From: an uncultured Verrucomicrobiales bacterium | Lineage (GTDB): Bacteria; Verrucomicrobiota; Verrucomicrobiia; Verrucomicrobiales; Akkermansiaceae | DNA: 64,000 nucleotides | Assembly: GCA_905478925.1 (NCBI GenBank) | Contig: CAJQKQ010000012.1 | Span: forward strand, 1 to 64,000 | Direction of reading: 5' to 3' | Shown: positions 41,885 to 51,345 of the stretch, piece after piece | How the letters are laid out: each line of letters begins with the position of its first letter | How positions within the stretch are numbered: the first letter of the stretch is position 1 | Position numbers and translations under genes: made by a program | Notes under the pieces: generated by a model | The model's database searches: none | What the model was told of the DNA's origin: nothing | What the model saw: the letters and a program-made list of their open reading frames with translations, nothing else

Positions 41885-44203
41885 GTGATCGAAGTGGTTT
41901 TTAATCGTGGGCTCTATCTTCCGGAAATGGATTTCTGGCTGGATCCTTGGGATGCGAAGGAGTCTGCCTTCGTTTCCCACGCGCATGCCGATCACTTTTC
42001 CCGACATGAAAGGGCGTTGTGCTCCACGCTCACGGGGCGCCTGCTGCGGGCGCGTTTCAATATGGCCGAGACACGGCTGGACGCACATGAGTTCGGTGCG
42101 ATGATTGAGAGGGACGGTTTTCGGATGCGGATGCTGCCCGCCGGTCATATCGTCGGCTCCGCGATGCTGCACGTAACGCGGAAATCGGACGGCGCGACCC
42201 TGCTATATACCGGAGATTTTAAGGTCAGGCGGGGGAGGACGACGCAACCGGTGAATTTCATCAACGCCGACACGTTGATCATGGAAACCACCTTCGGGCT
42301 ACCGCACCTTGTTTTCCCGGGGCAGATGGAGATCGATGCCATGGTGTTGCGCTTTGTGAACGATGCGATCGCGGACGGGGTGACGCCGGTACTGTTTGGG
42401 TATTCGCTGGGCAAGGCGCAGGAGGCGGTGGCTTTGCTCGCGGAGCACGGGATACCGGTGCTCTCCCATCCCAAGGTCGCCGAGATGACGGATGTCTGCC
42501 GGGAGGCGGGACTGGATCTGCCAGAGCCAGCGGTTTTCGAGGGCTTTGCACTGCCGGGGCAAGCGGTGGTGGCTCCGCCGAATGCAGACCGTACGAAGCT
42601 GCTGCGAGGGCTCAAGGACAAGCGAACCGCGATGCTGACCGGGTGGGCGCTTCAGCCGGGGGCTTTCTACCGCTATCGGGTCGAGCAAATCATCCCGATG
42701 TCTGACCATGCGGATCACGTGGGTCTCCATCAATGCGTGACGCGGGTACGTCCGAAACGGGTTCTGACCGTGCACGGGTATGCGAAGGAATTTGCGGCGG
42801 AATTGCGAGCGAAGGGAATGGATGCTTGGTGTGCGATGGGTGGGGATCAGCTCGAGCTTTCACTTGGTAAAGCCCATGCCTCATCGGTCGGGGCTGCGGC
42901 ACCCAGGCACATTCGCCCGATCTGCCAGTTGGCGGATTTTTCCGATGTCTGCCGTCTGGTCGGGGAGACCAGCAGCAGGGTCTTGAAAGTGGAGTATCTG
43001 GTGAACTATCTTCGCGGCTTGGAGTCGTCGGACGATCTGGCGTGCGCCACCCGCTGGTTCACTGGTGAGGCCTTGCCGAGGCGGGCGGGTAGGCGGCTCT
43101 TGGATATTGAAAAGCCGACAATTAAACGATCGTTGGCTTCTGTTCCGGGTGTGAAGCCGGAGCGATACAAACAGATACTGGCGACTCAGAATGACATAGC
43201 TGGGGCGGGTCGAATTCTATTTAAGGAAATTGCACTTTCACCTAATCCAATTCTTTTGAGTGAGTTATATACATTTTTACTTAAAATGGAGCAAATGGAA
43301 TCAGCTCTCGGTAAGGTTGATTTACTTTCGAAACGTTTGTTTGAACTGCATCCTTCGGAGAGTGAACTTGTGATCAGGTTATTAACAAGGGATCTCCGAA
43401 TTGGGCTCGACGAGGATTTGGTGGAAGAGGCGATCTGTCAGGCATTTCAAGCAGATGCGGGAGAGGTATTCGGAGCAAACATGCTGACCGGCGATCTGGG
43501 GATGACTGCGGTTTTGGCGAGAGATGGTCGGCTCTTGGAGGCGACTCCCACGGCGCTTGTTCCCATCCGGTGCATGCTCGCTTCGGCCTTGGCAGGGGAC
43601 GCCGGAGATGATGGGACGGAGTTCCCCGATCTACCGTTTTCGCCGCCATTCTGGCTCGAACCGAAATACCGGGGGATCCGCGCCCAACTGCATAAGTCGG
43701 GAGATGAGATCGGGTTGTTTTCCCGGGATCTGCGTCCGCTTGATCGGGAGTTTCCGGAGTTGATTGAAGCGGCGGCAAAACTGGAAGGGGATTTTATCCT
43801 GGATGGCGAACTGATTGCTCACGCAGAGGGTCGCAAGTTGGGCTCCGCGGATTTGCAGAAGAGGATAGGAAAGCGCAGGGCGGTGGGAGATCTTTTCATG
43901 GAGACGGGCGAGGGGGCGGATTCCGTTCCGCTCAGGTACGTCGCGTTCGATTTGCTGTGGGCGGATGGGGAAGTCCTGCTAGATCTTCCCTTGGCCGAGC
44001 GGAGAGCGAGGCTCGAGCGGTTGCCACTAGGCGGGATTTTTTCGATCATCAATTTGCTAAGTGCTGATGATGCGCGCGGTGTCGAGACCCACTTCGAGCA
44101 GGCGATCCTCGACGGGCATGGCGGGCTGATCGCCAAGGATCCGGCGAGTATTTACCGCCCCGGCACGAGGGGGGCGGATTGGATCCGGCTCGGGGGGGCC
44201 TAA
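41885..44203 (+). CDS. Fused ligase-associated exonuclease and degenerate ATP-dependent DNA ligase domain
   Basis: The first 330 of 772 residues are the metallo-beta-lactamase ligase-associated exonuclease: GLYLPEMDFWLDP, SHAHADH (31-37), LPAGHIVGSA, YTGDFK, METTFGLP and SDHADH (273-278) are all present, so the nuclease looks intact. After a linker near 335-345 comes an ATP-dependent DNA ligase N-terminal and adenylation domain. Motif I reads EPKYRGIR (592-599): the nucleophile Lys594 is kept, but the invariant Asp is Arg596. Motif III (LDGEL, 639-643) and IIIa (RYVAFDLLW) are normal. Motif IV reads GHGGLIAK with Gly746 replacing the catalytic Glu. The protein stops at DWIRLGGA, so the OB-fold domain is absent. 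Residues about 440-505 are encoded by an AT-rich patch. No Lhr-type helicase or pdeM is adjacent. Confidence 0.9.
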   Translation: MIEVVFNRGLYLPEMDFWLDPWDAKESAFVSHAHADHFSRHERALCSTLTGRLLRARFNMAETRLDAHEFGAMIERDGFRMRMLPAGHIVGSAMLHVTRKSDGATLLYTGDFKVRRGRTTQPVNFINADTLIMETTFGLPHLVFPGQMEIDAMVLRFVNDAIADGVTPVLFGYSLGKAQEAVALLAEHGIPVLSHPKVAEMTDVCREAGLDLPEPAVFEGFALPGQAVVAPPNADRTKLLRGLKDKRTAMLTGWALQPGAFYRYRVEQIIPMSDHADHVGLHQCVTRVRPKRVLTVHGYAKEFAAELRAKGMDAWCAMGGDQLELSLGKAHASSVGAAAPRHIRPICQLADFSDVCRLVGETSSRVLKVEYLVNYLRGLESSDDLACATRWFTGEALPRRAGRRLLDIEKPTIKRSLASVPGVKPERYKQILATQNDIAGAGRILFKEIALSPNPILLSELYTFLLKMEQMESALGKVDLLSKRLFELHPSESELVIRLLTRDLRIGLDEDLVEEAICQAFQADAGEVFGANMLTGDLGMTAVLARDGRLLEATPTALVPIRCMLASALAGDAGDDGTEFPDLPFSPPFWLEPKYRGIRAQLHKSGDEIGLFSRDLRPLDREFPELIEAAAKLEGDFILDGELIAHAEGRKLGSADLQKRIGKRRAVGDLFMETGEGADSVPLRYVAFDLLWADGEVLLDLPLAERRARLERLPLGGIFSIINLLSADDARGVETHFEQAILDGHGGLIAKDPASIYRPGTRGADWIRLGGA

Positions 44204-44217
44204 CGGCACCGGCACGT

Positions 44218-44258
44218 TGTGAACGGTTAGAGAGATGTGAACGGTTAGAGGGATGTGA
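44218..44258. repeat. 18-bp tandem repeat after the truncated ligase
   Basis: TGTGAACGGTTAGAGAGA (44218-44235) is followed by a copy with one change (44236-44253) and the start of a third. It begins 15 bases after the stop codon of the exonuclease-ligase gene. Confidence 0.8.
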
Positions 44259-44306
44259 CGCATCCGTTACCGAAGTTTCAGCTATCCTGTCTTGCAAACA
44301 ACCGGG

Positions 44307-44945
44307 ATGGCCGATATTTCGTATCGCATCATGGCGAGTGCAGGTAAGATTAATTTTCCAAAGAATGGTTTTGAGGCGGTAATCTTCGATTGCGACGGAA
44401 CCTTGGTCGACTCGATGCCGGCGCATTTCGATGCCTGGTGCGAGGCGCTTGCGTCATACGGAGCGGGCGGAATTTTTCGCGAAGATGTTTTCTTCGCAAT
44501 GGGCGGCAGACCCACCCGCGACATCGTCGTGGATCTAAACAGCGAATACGGCCTGAAACTCGACCCCGAGGATATCGCACTGGCGAAGCGCGAGGCGTTT
44601 CTCGGGAAGCTTCATCTCGTGGAGTTCATTGATGAGGTTGCCGATTTCGCAAAATCACTGAGAGGAAAGATGCCGCTAGCGGTCGCGTCCGGCGGTTCCC
44701 GCTACGTGGTGGAGAAAACGCTCAAGCTTCTCGAATGCTCCGATTGGTTCGACGAGGTGGTGACAGCGGATGATGTTTCCAATGGCAAGCCGAACCCGGA
44801 AATTTTCCTGAAAGCGGCCGAGTTGTTGGGCGTGTCGCCCGAGAAATGCCTGGTGATCGAGGACGCACCTCCCGGCGTGATCGCCGCCCAGGCAGCGGGG
44901 ATGCAGGTCATCACCGTGCCGATGCCGCTTTGCAGCCGGGCTTGA
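44307..44945 (+). CDS. HAD-superfamily phosphatase (beta-phosphoglucomutase-like)
   Basis: The ATG at 44307 is used (212 aa); ATG 44331 and a TTG at 44292 are alternatives. Motif I is VIFDCDGTLVDSMPAHF, with the nucleophile Asp and acid/base Asp. Motif II is VASGGS, motif III is the GKPNPEIF lysine, and motif IV is VIEDAPPGVIAAQAAGM. The cap insert after motif I is the small helical type of subfamily IA. It is a phosphatase or sugar phosphate mutase of unknown substrate. It starts about 100 bp after the ligase fusion and is convergent with the next gene. Confidence 0.92.
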   Translation: MADISYRIMASAGKINFPKNGFEAVIFDCDGTLVDSMPAHFDAWCEALASYGAGGIFREDVFFAMGGRPTRDIVVDLNSEYGLKLDPEDIALAKREAFLGKLHLVEFIDEVADFAKSLRGKMPLAVASGGSRYVVEKTLKLLECSDWFDEVVTADDVSNGKPNPEIFLKAAELLGVSPEKCLVIEDAPPGVIAAQAAGMQVITVPMPLCSRA

Positions 44946-45003
44946 TATAATTTGCGCTTCGGATCAGCGCGTGATCTTCATTCGCTCTGCGGTGAAGGGG
45001 CTG

Positions 45004-45234
45004 TCAGGGCTGCAGGTCTTTACTGCCGCCCTTCATGCCCAGTAGGACGACTTTGAGATCTTTTCCGACCATGGATGCGTCGAGCGGGAAATAGTAGGCG
45101 TAGCCGGTTACCGGCGACCTAGAGGGATATTCCCATGGGTTGGTGGGCGTGTTCTCATCTGCGCCGGCGAAGACTCCGGTTTCGGCGGAAAGAGGATGGC
45201 AGAGAAGAGCCAAAGCTAACAGGGTGCGGTTCAT
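45004..45234 (-). CDS. Small secreted hypothetical protein
   Basis: This 76-aa frame starts with a signal peptide (MNRTLLALALLCHPLSAETG, cleaved after LSA) followed by a short polar mature region with an aromatic GYAYYFPLD stretch. I do not recognise it. Its reality rests on the signal peptide, the ATG start and its codon usage. It is on the same strand as the lipoprotein gene upstream. Confidence 0.55.
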   Translation of the reverse strand: MNRTLLALALLCHPLSAETGVFAGADENTPTNPWEYPSRSPVTGYAYYFPLDASMVGKDLKVVLLGMKGGSKDLQP

Positions 45235-45305
45235 GGGTGGAGGCTATCGGGCTGATTATCCCCGATTAACAAAATCCCGAGGAGGAAAGCTTCGCGCTGC
45301 CGCCA

Positions 45306-45734
45306 TCACGTTCCGTCGCTAACGGATTCGAGCGGTTTCTCCTTAGTGGTTTTCGTTTCCGGCTCGGAATCAGGCTCCGGTCGGCTGACGGTTGAATACA
45401 CTCCGTCGCCGATCTCAAGGGTGCCCGACTGGATGTCGGCTGCGGCGAACTGCCCGAGCTTTTCTCCGGTCGCCCGGAGGTTTGCGGCACGACCCTCGGG
45501 TCCCTGCGTGGTGAGGATGGCTCCCGTCGCAATATTCCAGGTGCCGTAGGACTGGATGAGGACAAACTTGCGGTCAGCCGGGATGGAGGCGACACGTCCG
45601 ACGAGGCGAGGACTTGCCTCTTCTTGCTGCTTCTCAGTAGGTTCTTTCTCTGGCTTGTCGGCGCAGGCGGGGACGAAGGCAATGAAAGGCAGAAGTGCCA
45701 GCGGCCAGCGGATGAAGGGGAGGGCTTGGAGCAT
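45306..45734 (-). CDS. Putative lipoprotein of unknown function
   Basis: From the ATG at 45734 (MLQALPFIRWPLALLPFIAF) the 142-aa protein has a signal sequence with lipobox VPAC. A beta-rich core follows (GRVASIPADRKFVLIQSYGTW) with a glycine-rich LEIGDGVYS segment, then a Pro/Glu/Lys tail. The middle resembles small OB-like periplasmic domains but not convincingly. A TTG start three codons earlier is less likely. pdxH ends 14 bases upstream of this start on the same strand. Confidence 0.65.
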   Translation of the reverse strand: MLQALPFIRWPLALLPFIAFVPACADKPEKEPTEKQQEEASPRLVGRVASIPADRKFVLIQSYGTWNIATGAILTTQGPEGRAANLRATGEKLGQFAAADIQSGTLEIGDGVYSTVSRPEPDSEPETKTTKEKPLESVSDGT

Positions 45735-45748
45735 CTCGGACAAGGGTT

Positions 45749-46387
45749 TCAGGGTGAGAGGCGGTCGATATTCCAGGAATCGTCGGTTTGGTGCGTGTAG
45801 AGGAAGCGGTCGTGGACGCGGGCTGGACCGCCCTGCCAGAACTCCACCGTTTCGGGAACGACGCGGTATCCGCCCCAGAAGGAGGGGATGGGTATTTCAC
45901 CATTCTTGAACCTGCTTTTGATTTCTTCGATCTTTTGGAGCAGGATTTTGCGGGAGGATATGACTTCGGATTGGTTCGATACCCAGGCTCCGATCTGGGA
46001 TTCCCGGGGTCTGGTGGCGAAGTATCCTAGGGATTCAGCGGTAGAGATCTTTTCCGCGTGTCCTTGGATGATCACCTGGCGCTCCAGTGTGACCCATGGG
46101 AACAGCAGGCAGACGGAAGGATTGGCGGCGATGTGCGCGGCTTTGCGGGATCCGTAGTTGGTGAAGAAAGTGAAACCTTTTCGGTCGAACGCCTTGAGTA
46201 GGACGGTGCGCTGGGAAGGTATGCCCTCAGGCGAGATCGTGGCCAGTGTCATGGCGTTGGGTTCGTGGACTTGCAGTTCGGTCGCTTGCGCGAACCATTG
46301 GGCGAACATCACGGTGGGGTCTTGGCTGAGATCCTCGCGGTGCATTCCTCGCGAAGAGTATTCTTTTCGGAAATCGGATAGATCCAT
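45749..46387 (-). CDS. pdxH: Pyridoxamine 5'-phosphate oxidase
   Basis: The 212-aa FMN enzyme has MTLATISPEGIPSQRTVLLKAFD, FFTNYGSRKAAHIAANP, FATRPRESQIGAWVSNQSE and SFWGGYRVVPETVEFWQGG ending with RLSP, all standard PdxH blocks. It oxidises pyridoxine or pyridoxamine phosphate to PLP, completing the pathway begun by pdxJ at 7256. It is divergent from the large secreted protein gene that follows. Confidence 0.97.
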   Translation of the reverse strand: MDLSDFRKEYSSRGMHREDLSQDPTVMFAQWFAQATELQVHEPNAMTLATISPEGIPSQRTVLLKAFDRKGFTFFTNYGSRKAAHIAANPSVCLLFPWVTLERQVIIQGHAEKISTAESLGYFATRPRESQIGAWVSNQSEVISSRKILLQKIEEIKSRFKNGEIPIPSFWGGYRVVPETVEFWQGGPARVHDRFLYTHQTDDSWNIDRLSP

Positions 46388-46522
46388 GGATTAGTTTAAC
46401 CGCAGGGTGCGGAATTTCAAACCCCAAGCGAGCTGAATCCCTAGAATTCGTGTAAAACTTATGTAACGCGGGGATTGGGGCTTGATCCGCTGTGCAGGGT
46501 GTTTTTACTAGGATCTGTGAAA

Positions 46523-48862
46523 ATGAAATGTAGTGCGAGTTTGATTGGAGCGTCGGTGCTTTTTGGTGCGGTTTCCTGCAAGGATAAAGAAAAGACCGTC
46601 GGAACCGGTGGCGGTGAGGAGTCCGTGGTGGAGAAAGTTGCTGAGAGTGTAAAGGAAGCGATCACCCCGAAAGCCGAATCCTCGCTCAGTGACGAGGAGC
46701 GGGCAGCGAAACTTGGCTTTGCGAAGTTCCTCCCGAAGGACACGGAGATGGTCATGTCCGTCTACAATTCCGAGAAGGTGGCGGAACAGCTCAAGGCACT
46801 GAAGCTATACGGCCTGCTAGAATCGGAACTCGGGATGGGCGGAATGCTTCCCGGGCCAGATGGCCCTATGCTTGAGGATGGTGGCCCTTTGATCGAAGAG
46901 GATTTGCTGGAGGACGAAGATGCGGTCGCACCGGATGCGGAGCAGGCCGAAGATCCCCTGGACGGGGATCTGGAAGAGGAGATGATGGAGGAGCCCAGTC
47001 CGTGGGTGCTGCTGGGTCAGGAAGTGACTATCGCTCTCGGCGCTACGGCGGGGGAGCAGACAGGCAGACTGCTTACACTCAACCGCAGGATGGCTTATTT
47101 CCAGGCGAGGGCGCTTGGCAAGGCAGCACAATCCTACGCGAAGACCGGGAAGATGGATGAGTTCGCAGAAGAACTTGAAAGCGAAATGGGCGAAGGGCTG
47201 ATCAAAAACCTGCTTGAGGATTCGGAGTCGGGCATCGGGCTTTTCGACAAGACCGAGATGCCACCCCTGTATATTGCTTTCAGGGCGAAGGAAGAGGAGT
47301 TGGAACAGGCATTGCAATTGGTCAACGGCGGGATGGGGATTTTCGGCATGGCTGGAGAGATGGTCGCTCCCGTGGATTTCGAGACCGGCGGGGCGCAATT
47401 CGCCGGATTCAAGCTGCTTGGTTCTGAAATCGCCAAGACGATGGACGCAGAGCGTGAGGACATGGAGGAAATGCTGAGTTCGGAGGTGATCGATGGTATT
47501 CTGAAGTCGATTTCCAAGAAAAACCTCGTCGTGGTGACTGGTACCGTTGGCGACTATGTTGTCATGATGATTGGCGGCTCTGAGGAATCCCTCAAAATCG
47601 CTGCAGACGTTAAGGACTCCTTGGTTGCGACCGATAATCTCAAGTTTGCCGATCCGTTTGCGGACAAGCAGCTCGTTTCCCTGATCCACGGTGAAAAAGA
47701 ACTCTGGGACGAGTTGTTCAAGGAGGCCGGCGGTCTCGGAACCTATGCACTTGGCCTGCGGGATGGAATTTCCGGAGGCGGAGGCATGGGGGTGACACGG
47801 GATCTTGAGTCTATGCTCGAGATCGTCGCGGATCGTGAAAAAGAACTCCTCGCCCTGGGCGTTTCCAGCGACCTGGGATTGGTGGCCTACGCGGAGGACG
47901 GCCTGAAGATTGAGAGCTACGGCGGATACGATAAGGGCGCGGTCGAATGGGGAGCGAAAACCAAGCTAGCCCACCTTGGAGACAGCGATGACAATATGCT
48001 TTTTCTGAATATCCCGAGCAACGCCGGCTATGATGAGAAAATGGGCGACTATCTTGAGGCGATCGTTGAAACGTTGTATGCGACAACGGTCAAATTCTCC
48101 GAACTTGAGATCGACGCCCCGGAACTGGCGGAGCTGAAGCAGTATATGAAGCTCTTTGATGGGGAGTTCCGCACGGATGTGGCCGCTCTCTACAGCGCCC
48201 TCGACGGGATGTCGGACGGGCTCGGACACGAGATGGCGGTGGTGATGGATCTCAAGGGCTCGATGCCTGCTATCCCCGGCATTCCTCAGGAACTGGTCGA
48301 TGATGGAAAAGCGCCGCGGATCACCATGATCGCGCCGGTGACTGATCGCAGCAAGATCAAGGATGGTTGGAAGGAAATGGATCTGCGTGCGACTGCACTG
48401 CTCGCAAAGGTAAGCGAGATGACGGGTGAGAAGATCCCGATGCAGAAACCGATCAGTTCGGAAAAGGATGGCATGACTACCTGGTTTTTCGCCATGCCGT
48501 TTTTCCAGGATGATTTCCTGCCATCGGTAACGGTGAGCGACGAATGGTTCGCGATGTCCACCTCGAAGACCCAGTCGTTGGATCTGATGAGCAAGGCAGC
48601 GGCCGGCGGTGAGACCGGTGGAGGCATTGAGTTCTATGTGAACTTCAGTGCGATTACCGATTACGCGGATGAAATGCTGAATGTTGTGGATAAGAATTCA
48701 GCCGTAGTGTTCACCGAAGATTACGAACTGGAGAGCTTCAACCGCGAGAAGGTTCAGATGAAGAAGGTGATCGAGGCCTGCCGCGAGTTCGATTCCATGA
48801 GCTGGACGGTCAAAAAGGAGAACGGCCAAATGCACGGTTCGGTGCACTTCAAGACAAAGTGA
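46523..48862 (+). CDS. Large secreted hypothetical lipoprotein-like protein
   Basis: From the ATG at 46523 (MKCSASLIGASVLFGAVSCK) the 779-aa product has a signal peptide with a Cys at the cleavage site, then a strongly acidic domain including an EEDLLEDEDAVAPD stretch. Long helical and beta segments follow; no known domain is recognisable. It is rich in Met and Glu, and has a C-terminal region with NFSAITDYADEML. The weak RBS AGGATC lies nine bases before the start. Probably an envelope protein of lineage-specific function. Confidence 0.8.
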   Translation: MKCSASLIGASVLFGAVSCKDKEKTVGTGGGEESVVEKVAESVKEAITPKAESSLSDEERAAKLGFAKFLPKDTEMVMSVYNSEKVAEQLKALKLYGLLESELGMGGMLPGPDGPMLEDGGPLIEEDLLEDEDAVAPDAEQAEDPLDGDLEEEMMEEPSPWVLLGQEVTIALGATAGEQTGRLLTLNRRMAYFQARALGKAAQSYAKTGKMDEFAEELESEMGEGLIKNLLEDSESGIGLFDKTEMPPLYIAFRAKEEELEQALQLVNGGMGIFGMAGEMVAPVDFETGGAQFAGFKLLGSEIAKTMDAEREDMEEMLSSEVIDGILKSISKKNLVVVTGTVGDYVVMMIGGSEESLKIAADVKDSLVATDNLKFADPFADKQLVSLIHGEKELWDELFKEAGGLGTYALGLRDGISGGGGMGVTRDLESMLEIVADREKELLALGVSSDLGLVAYAEDGLKIESYGGYDKGAVEWGAKTKLAHLGDSDDNMLFLNIPSNAGYDEKMGDYLEAIVETLYATTVKFSELEIDAPELAELKQYMKLFDGEFRTDVAALYSALDGMSDGLGHEMAVVMDLKGSMPAIPGIPQELVDDGKAPRITMIAPVTDRSKIKDGWKEMDLRATALLAKVSEMTGEKIPMQKPISSEKDGMTTWFFAMPFFQDDFLPSVTVSDEWFAMSTSKTQSLDLMSKAAAGGETGGGIEFYVNFSAITDYADEMLNVVDKNSAVVFTEDYELESFNREKVQMKKVIEACREFDSMSWTVKKENGQMHGSVHFKTK

Positions 48863-48926
48863 TTCTTTCGCTGTCTGCGCCGCGAACTCAAGCGGGGCGC
48901 GGGCTTTCCCGACTGATCCGGAACCG

Positions 48927-49625
48927 ATGGAGATCGAACCGATAGGTTTTCTGAGGACTTGCTTCGGGGAAAAGTTCGCGGTGCCCCGGCAGCCCGGGCT
49001 CTGCCCTAGCGCATGGGGTTCGCTAGAGTTTATACCAAAATACCGTTCCGCCGAGGCGGTGCGCGGGCTAACGGGATTCTCCCATGTCTGGTTGGTTTTC
49101 GGATTCCACAAGACGGCGGGAAAGGGTTGGCACCCGACGGTCAGGCCGCCCCGCCTTGGGGGCAACGACCGGGTGGGGGTGTTTGCGAGTCGCTCCACGT
49201 ACCGTCCGAATGGACTCGGACTGTCCCTTGTTCGACTTGATGGCATCGGTATGGAACGCGGGGACGGGATGGATCCACCGGTTCTCCATTTCTCCGGGGT
49301 CGATCTCGTCGATGGTACTCCGGTGTATGATGTGAAGCCCTATCTTCCCTACGCTGAGGCCTTGCCGGATGCTGCGGAAGGATATGCAGCTGCGCCCTTG
49401 GAGCGGGTTGAGGTGAAGCTTGATGAATCGGCGGAAAGCGATTTTTCGATGCTCGACGAGCGTTCCCGGCGAGTGATTCTGGAGGTTCTTGCTTTGGATC
49501 CGCGTCCTGCAGCGTCTCCGAAGGAAGATGGAAAGGTCCATGGCGCCACGCTCTGCGGTAGAAATGTGAGGTTTCGTTTCGAATGCGGAACCTGTTGGAT
49601 TTCAAGCGTTGGGGATTCCCAATAG
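48927..49625 (+). CDS. trmO: tRNA (N6-threonylcarbamoyladenosine) methyltransferase TrmO/TsaA-like
   Basis: The 232-aa protein begins IEPIGFLRTCFGEKFAVPRQPG, the TsaA/YaeB N-terminus, and has GFSHVWLVFGFH, RPPRLGGNDRVGVFASRSTYRPN and the GLGLSLVRLDG block, followed by VDLVDGTPVYDVKPYLPY. It methylates t6A37 in certain tRNAs. The purH gene follows after about 100 bp on the same strand. Confidence 0.93.
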   Translation: MEIEPIGFLRTCFGEKFAVPRQPGLCPSAWGSLEFIPKYRSAEAVRGLTGFSHVWLVFGFHKTAGKGWHPTVRPPRLGGNDRVGVFASRSTYRPNGLGLSLVRLDGIGMERGDGMDPPVLHFSGVDLVDGTPVYDVKPYLPYAEALPDAAEGYAAAPLERVEVKLDESAESDFSMLDERSRRVILEVLALDPRPAASPKEDGKVHGATLCGRNVRFRFECGTCWISSVGDSQ

Positions 49626-49728
49626 AGGATGGTTGAGGATTCCCGCTTGCCTGTGGGGCGGTGGTTGCATACGGGTGAGCGTGTCCGTCGCCGTTCCGGC
49701 TGTATGGATTCCACCCCAACACTACATT

Positions 49729-51270
49729 ATGGCTATTTCACGAGCGTTGCTTTCGGTTTCCGACAAGACAGGATTGGTTGAATTTGCGGAGGGTCTTGCG
49801 GAGATGGGCATTGAGCTGCTGTCCACGGGAGGAACCGCGAAGGTACTCCGGGAGGCCGGCCTGAAGGTGATTGACGTTTCCGAATACACCGGCGCGCCCG
49901 AGCTTTTTGAAGGCCGCCTGAAAACCCTTCACCCCATGGTCCACGGAGGGCTTTTGCACCGGCGTGACGATGCACAACACGTGGCCGATGCCAAGGAACA
50001 CGGCATCCCTCCCATCGACCTGGTGGTGGTGAATCTCTACCCTTTCGAGGAGACCGTCGCAAAGGAGGGAGTCACCTTGGGGGAGGCGATCGAGAACATC
50101 GATATCGGAGGGCCGTCGATGCTTCGCAGCGCCGCGAAGAACCACTCCCACGTCACCGTGGTGGTCTCTCCCTCCGACTATCCGGTTGTTCTCGAGGAAA
50201 TGCGCGAGAACGGCGGGGACACCACCAAGGGCTTGCGCGAACAACTTGCGGTGAAAGTTTTCCTACGCACCTCACAGTATGACGGAGCGATTACGAATTT
50301 CCTCGGCCAGTGCCGCCAGGGGACGGGCTGTTCCTTCACCTTGAGCCTGCCGCTTGAGCAGGAACTCCGCTACGGCGACAACCCGCACCAGAAGTGCGCG
50401 ATGTACGGAAATTTCTCTTCCTGCTTCACCCAGCTTCAAGGCAAGGAGCTGAGCTACACCAACGTCATCGACATCGAGGCGGCGGCCGACCTGATCCTCG
50501 ATTTTGTGCGACCGACGGTGGCTATCCTGAAACACACCAATCCCTGCGGTGTCGGCCAGGACGACGAGGATCTGCGACTTGCATGGCAGAAGGCATTCGA
50601 GACGGATCGTCAGGCTCCCTTCGGTGGCGTGATCGTCACCAACCGCCCCCTGACACTTGAGCTCGCCCGTGTGATTTCCGAAATCTTCACTGACGTGATC
50701 ATCGCTCCCGACTTTGAGCCGGATGCCCGCGCCCTGCTTCAGAAGAAGAAGAAGCTCCGCCTGATGAAGCTCAACGATGCCTATCTCTCAGCGAAGAAGT
50801 CTCCGGTGATCCGTTCCAGTCCCGGCGGACTGTTGGTAATGGATCGCGACCACACCGCGCTCGGCCTGGACGATCTGGAGAGCAAGGTTGTGACCAAGCG
50901 CCCACCCACTCAGGAAGAGCTCCGCGCCATGCGCTTCGGCTGGAGGATCGTGAAGAACGTGAAGTCGAACGCGATCGTCTACACTCATGCGGACCGAACC
51001 CTGGGTATCGGTGCTGGGCAGATGAGCCGGGTGGATTCCTCACGGATCGCAATTTGGAAAGCCAAGGAGGCTGGCCTCGATCTCAAGGGCTCCATTGTCG
51101 CCTCCGACGCCATGTTCCCATTTGCGGACGGCCTGCAATCCGCCATCGACGCGGGAGCGACTGCCTGCATCCAGCCCGGCGGATCGATGCGTGACGAGGA
51201 GGTCATTGCGGCCGCCGACGCGGCGGGTATGGCGATGGTCTTCACAGGGCACAGGCATTTCAGGCACTGA
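49729..51270 (+). CDS. purH: Bifunctional AICAR transformylase/IMP cyclohydrolase
   Basis: The ATG at 49729 ([20 protein letters not shown]) gives 513 aa; an earlier frame would overlap trmO. The first part is the methylglyoxal-synthase-like IMP cyclohydrolase ([31 protein letters not shown]). The second is the transformylase ([28 protein letters not shown], and a C-terminal [16 protein letters not shown] block). It carries out the last two steps of IMP synthesis. Confidence 0.97.
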   Translation: MAISRALLSVSDKTGLVEFAEGLAEMGIELLSTGGTAKVLREAGLKVIDVSEYTGAPELFEGRLKTLHPMVHGGLLHRRDDAQHVADAKEHGIPPIDLVVVNLYPFEETVAKEGVTLGEAIENIDIGGPSMLRSAAKNHSHVTVVVSPSDYPVVLEEMRENGGDTTKGLREQLAVKVFLRTSQYDGAITNFLGQCRQGTGCSFTLSLPLEQELRYGDNPHQKCAMYGNFSSCFTQLQGKELSYTNVIDIEAAADLILDFVRPTVAILKHTNPCGVGQDDEDLRLAWQKAFETDRQAPFGGVIVTNRPLTLELARVISEIFTDVIIAPDFEPDARALLQKKKKLRLMKLNDAYLSAKKSPVIRSSPGGLLVMDRDHTALGLDDLESKVVTKRPPTQEELRAMRFGWRIVKNVKSNAIVYTHADRTLGIGAGQMSRVDSSRIAIWKAKEAGLDLKGSIVASDAMFPFADGLQSAIDAGATACIQPGGSMRDEEVIAAADAAGMAMVFTGHRHFRH

Positions 51271-51345
51271 TCTCGGCATGCGGAGTTTTTGGATGCCTGC
51301 TTGCCAAGGCCGAGTGGGAGGATATGTTGTCCGGCCTAGCGGAAG

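Noticed and set aside
44185-44290. A frameshift in the G-run near the end of the ligase fusion that might restore an OB domain
   Set aside because: The run of seven G looks error-prone, but neither shifted frame continues into anything resembling an OB fold. One ends after a few codons and the other reads a repeat-like basic sequence.
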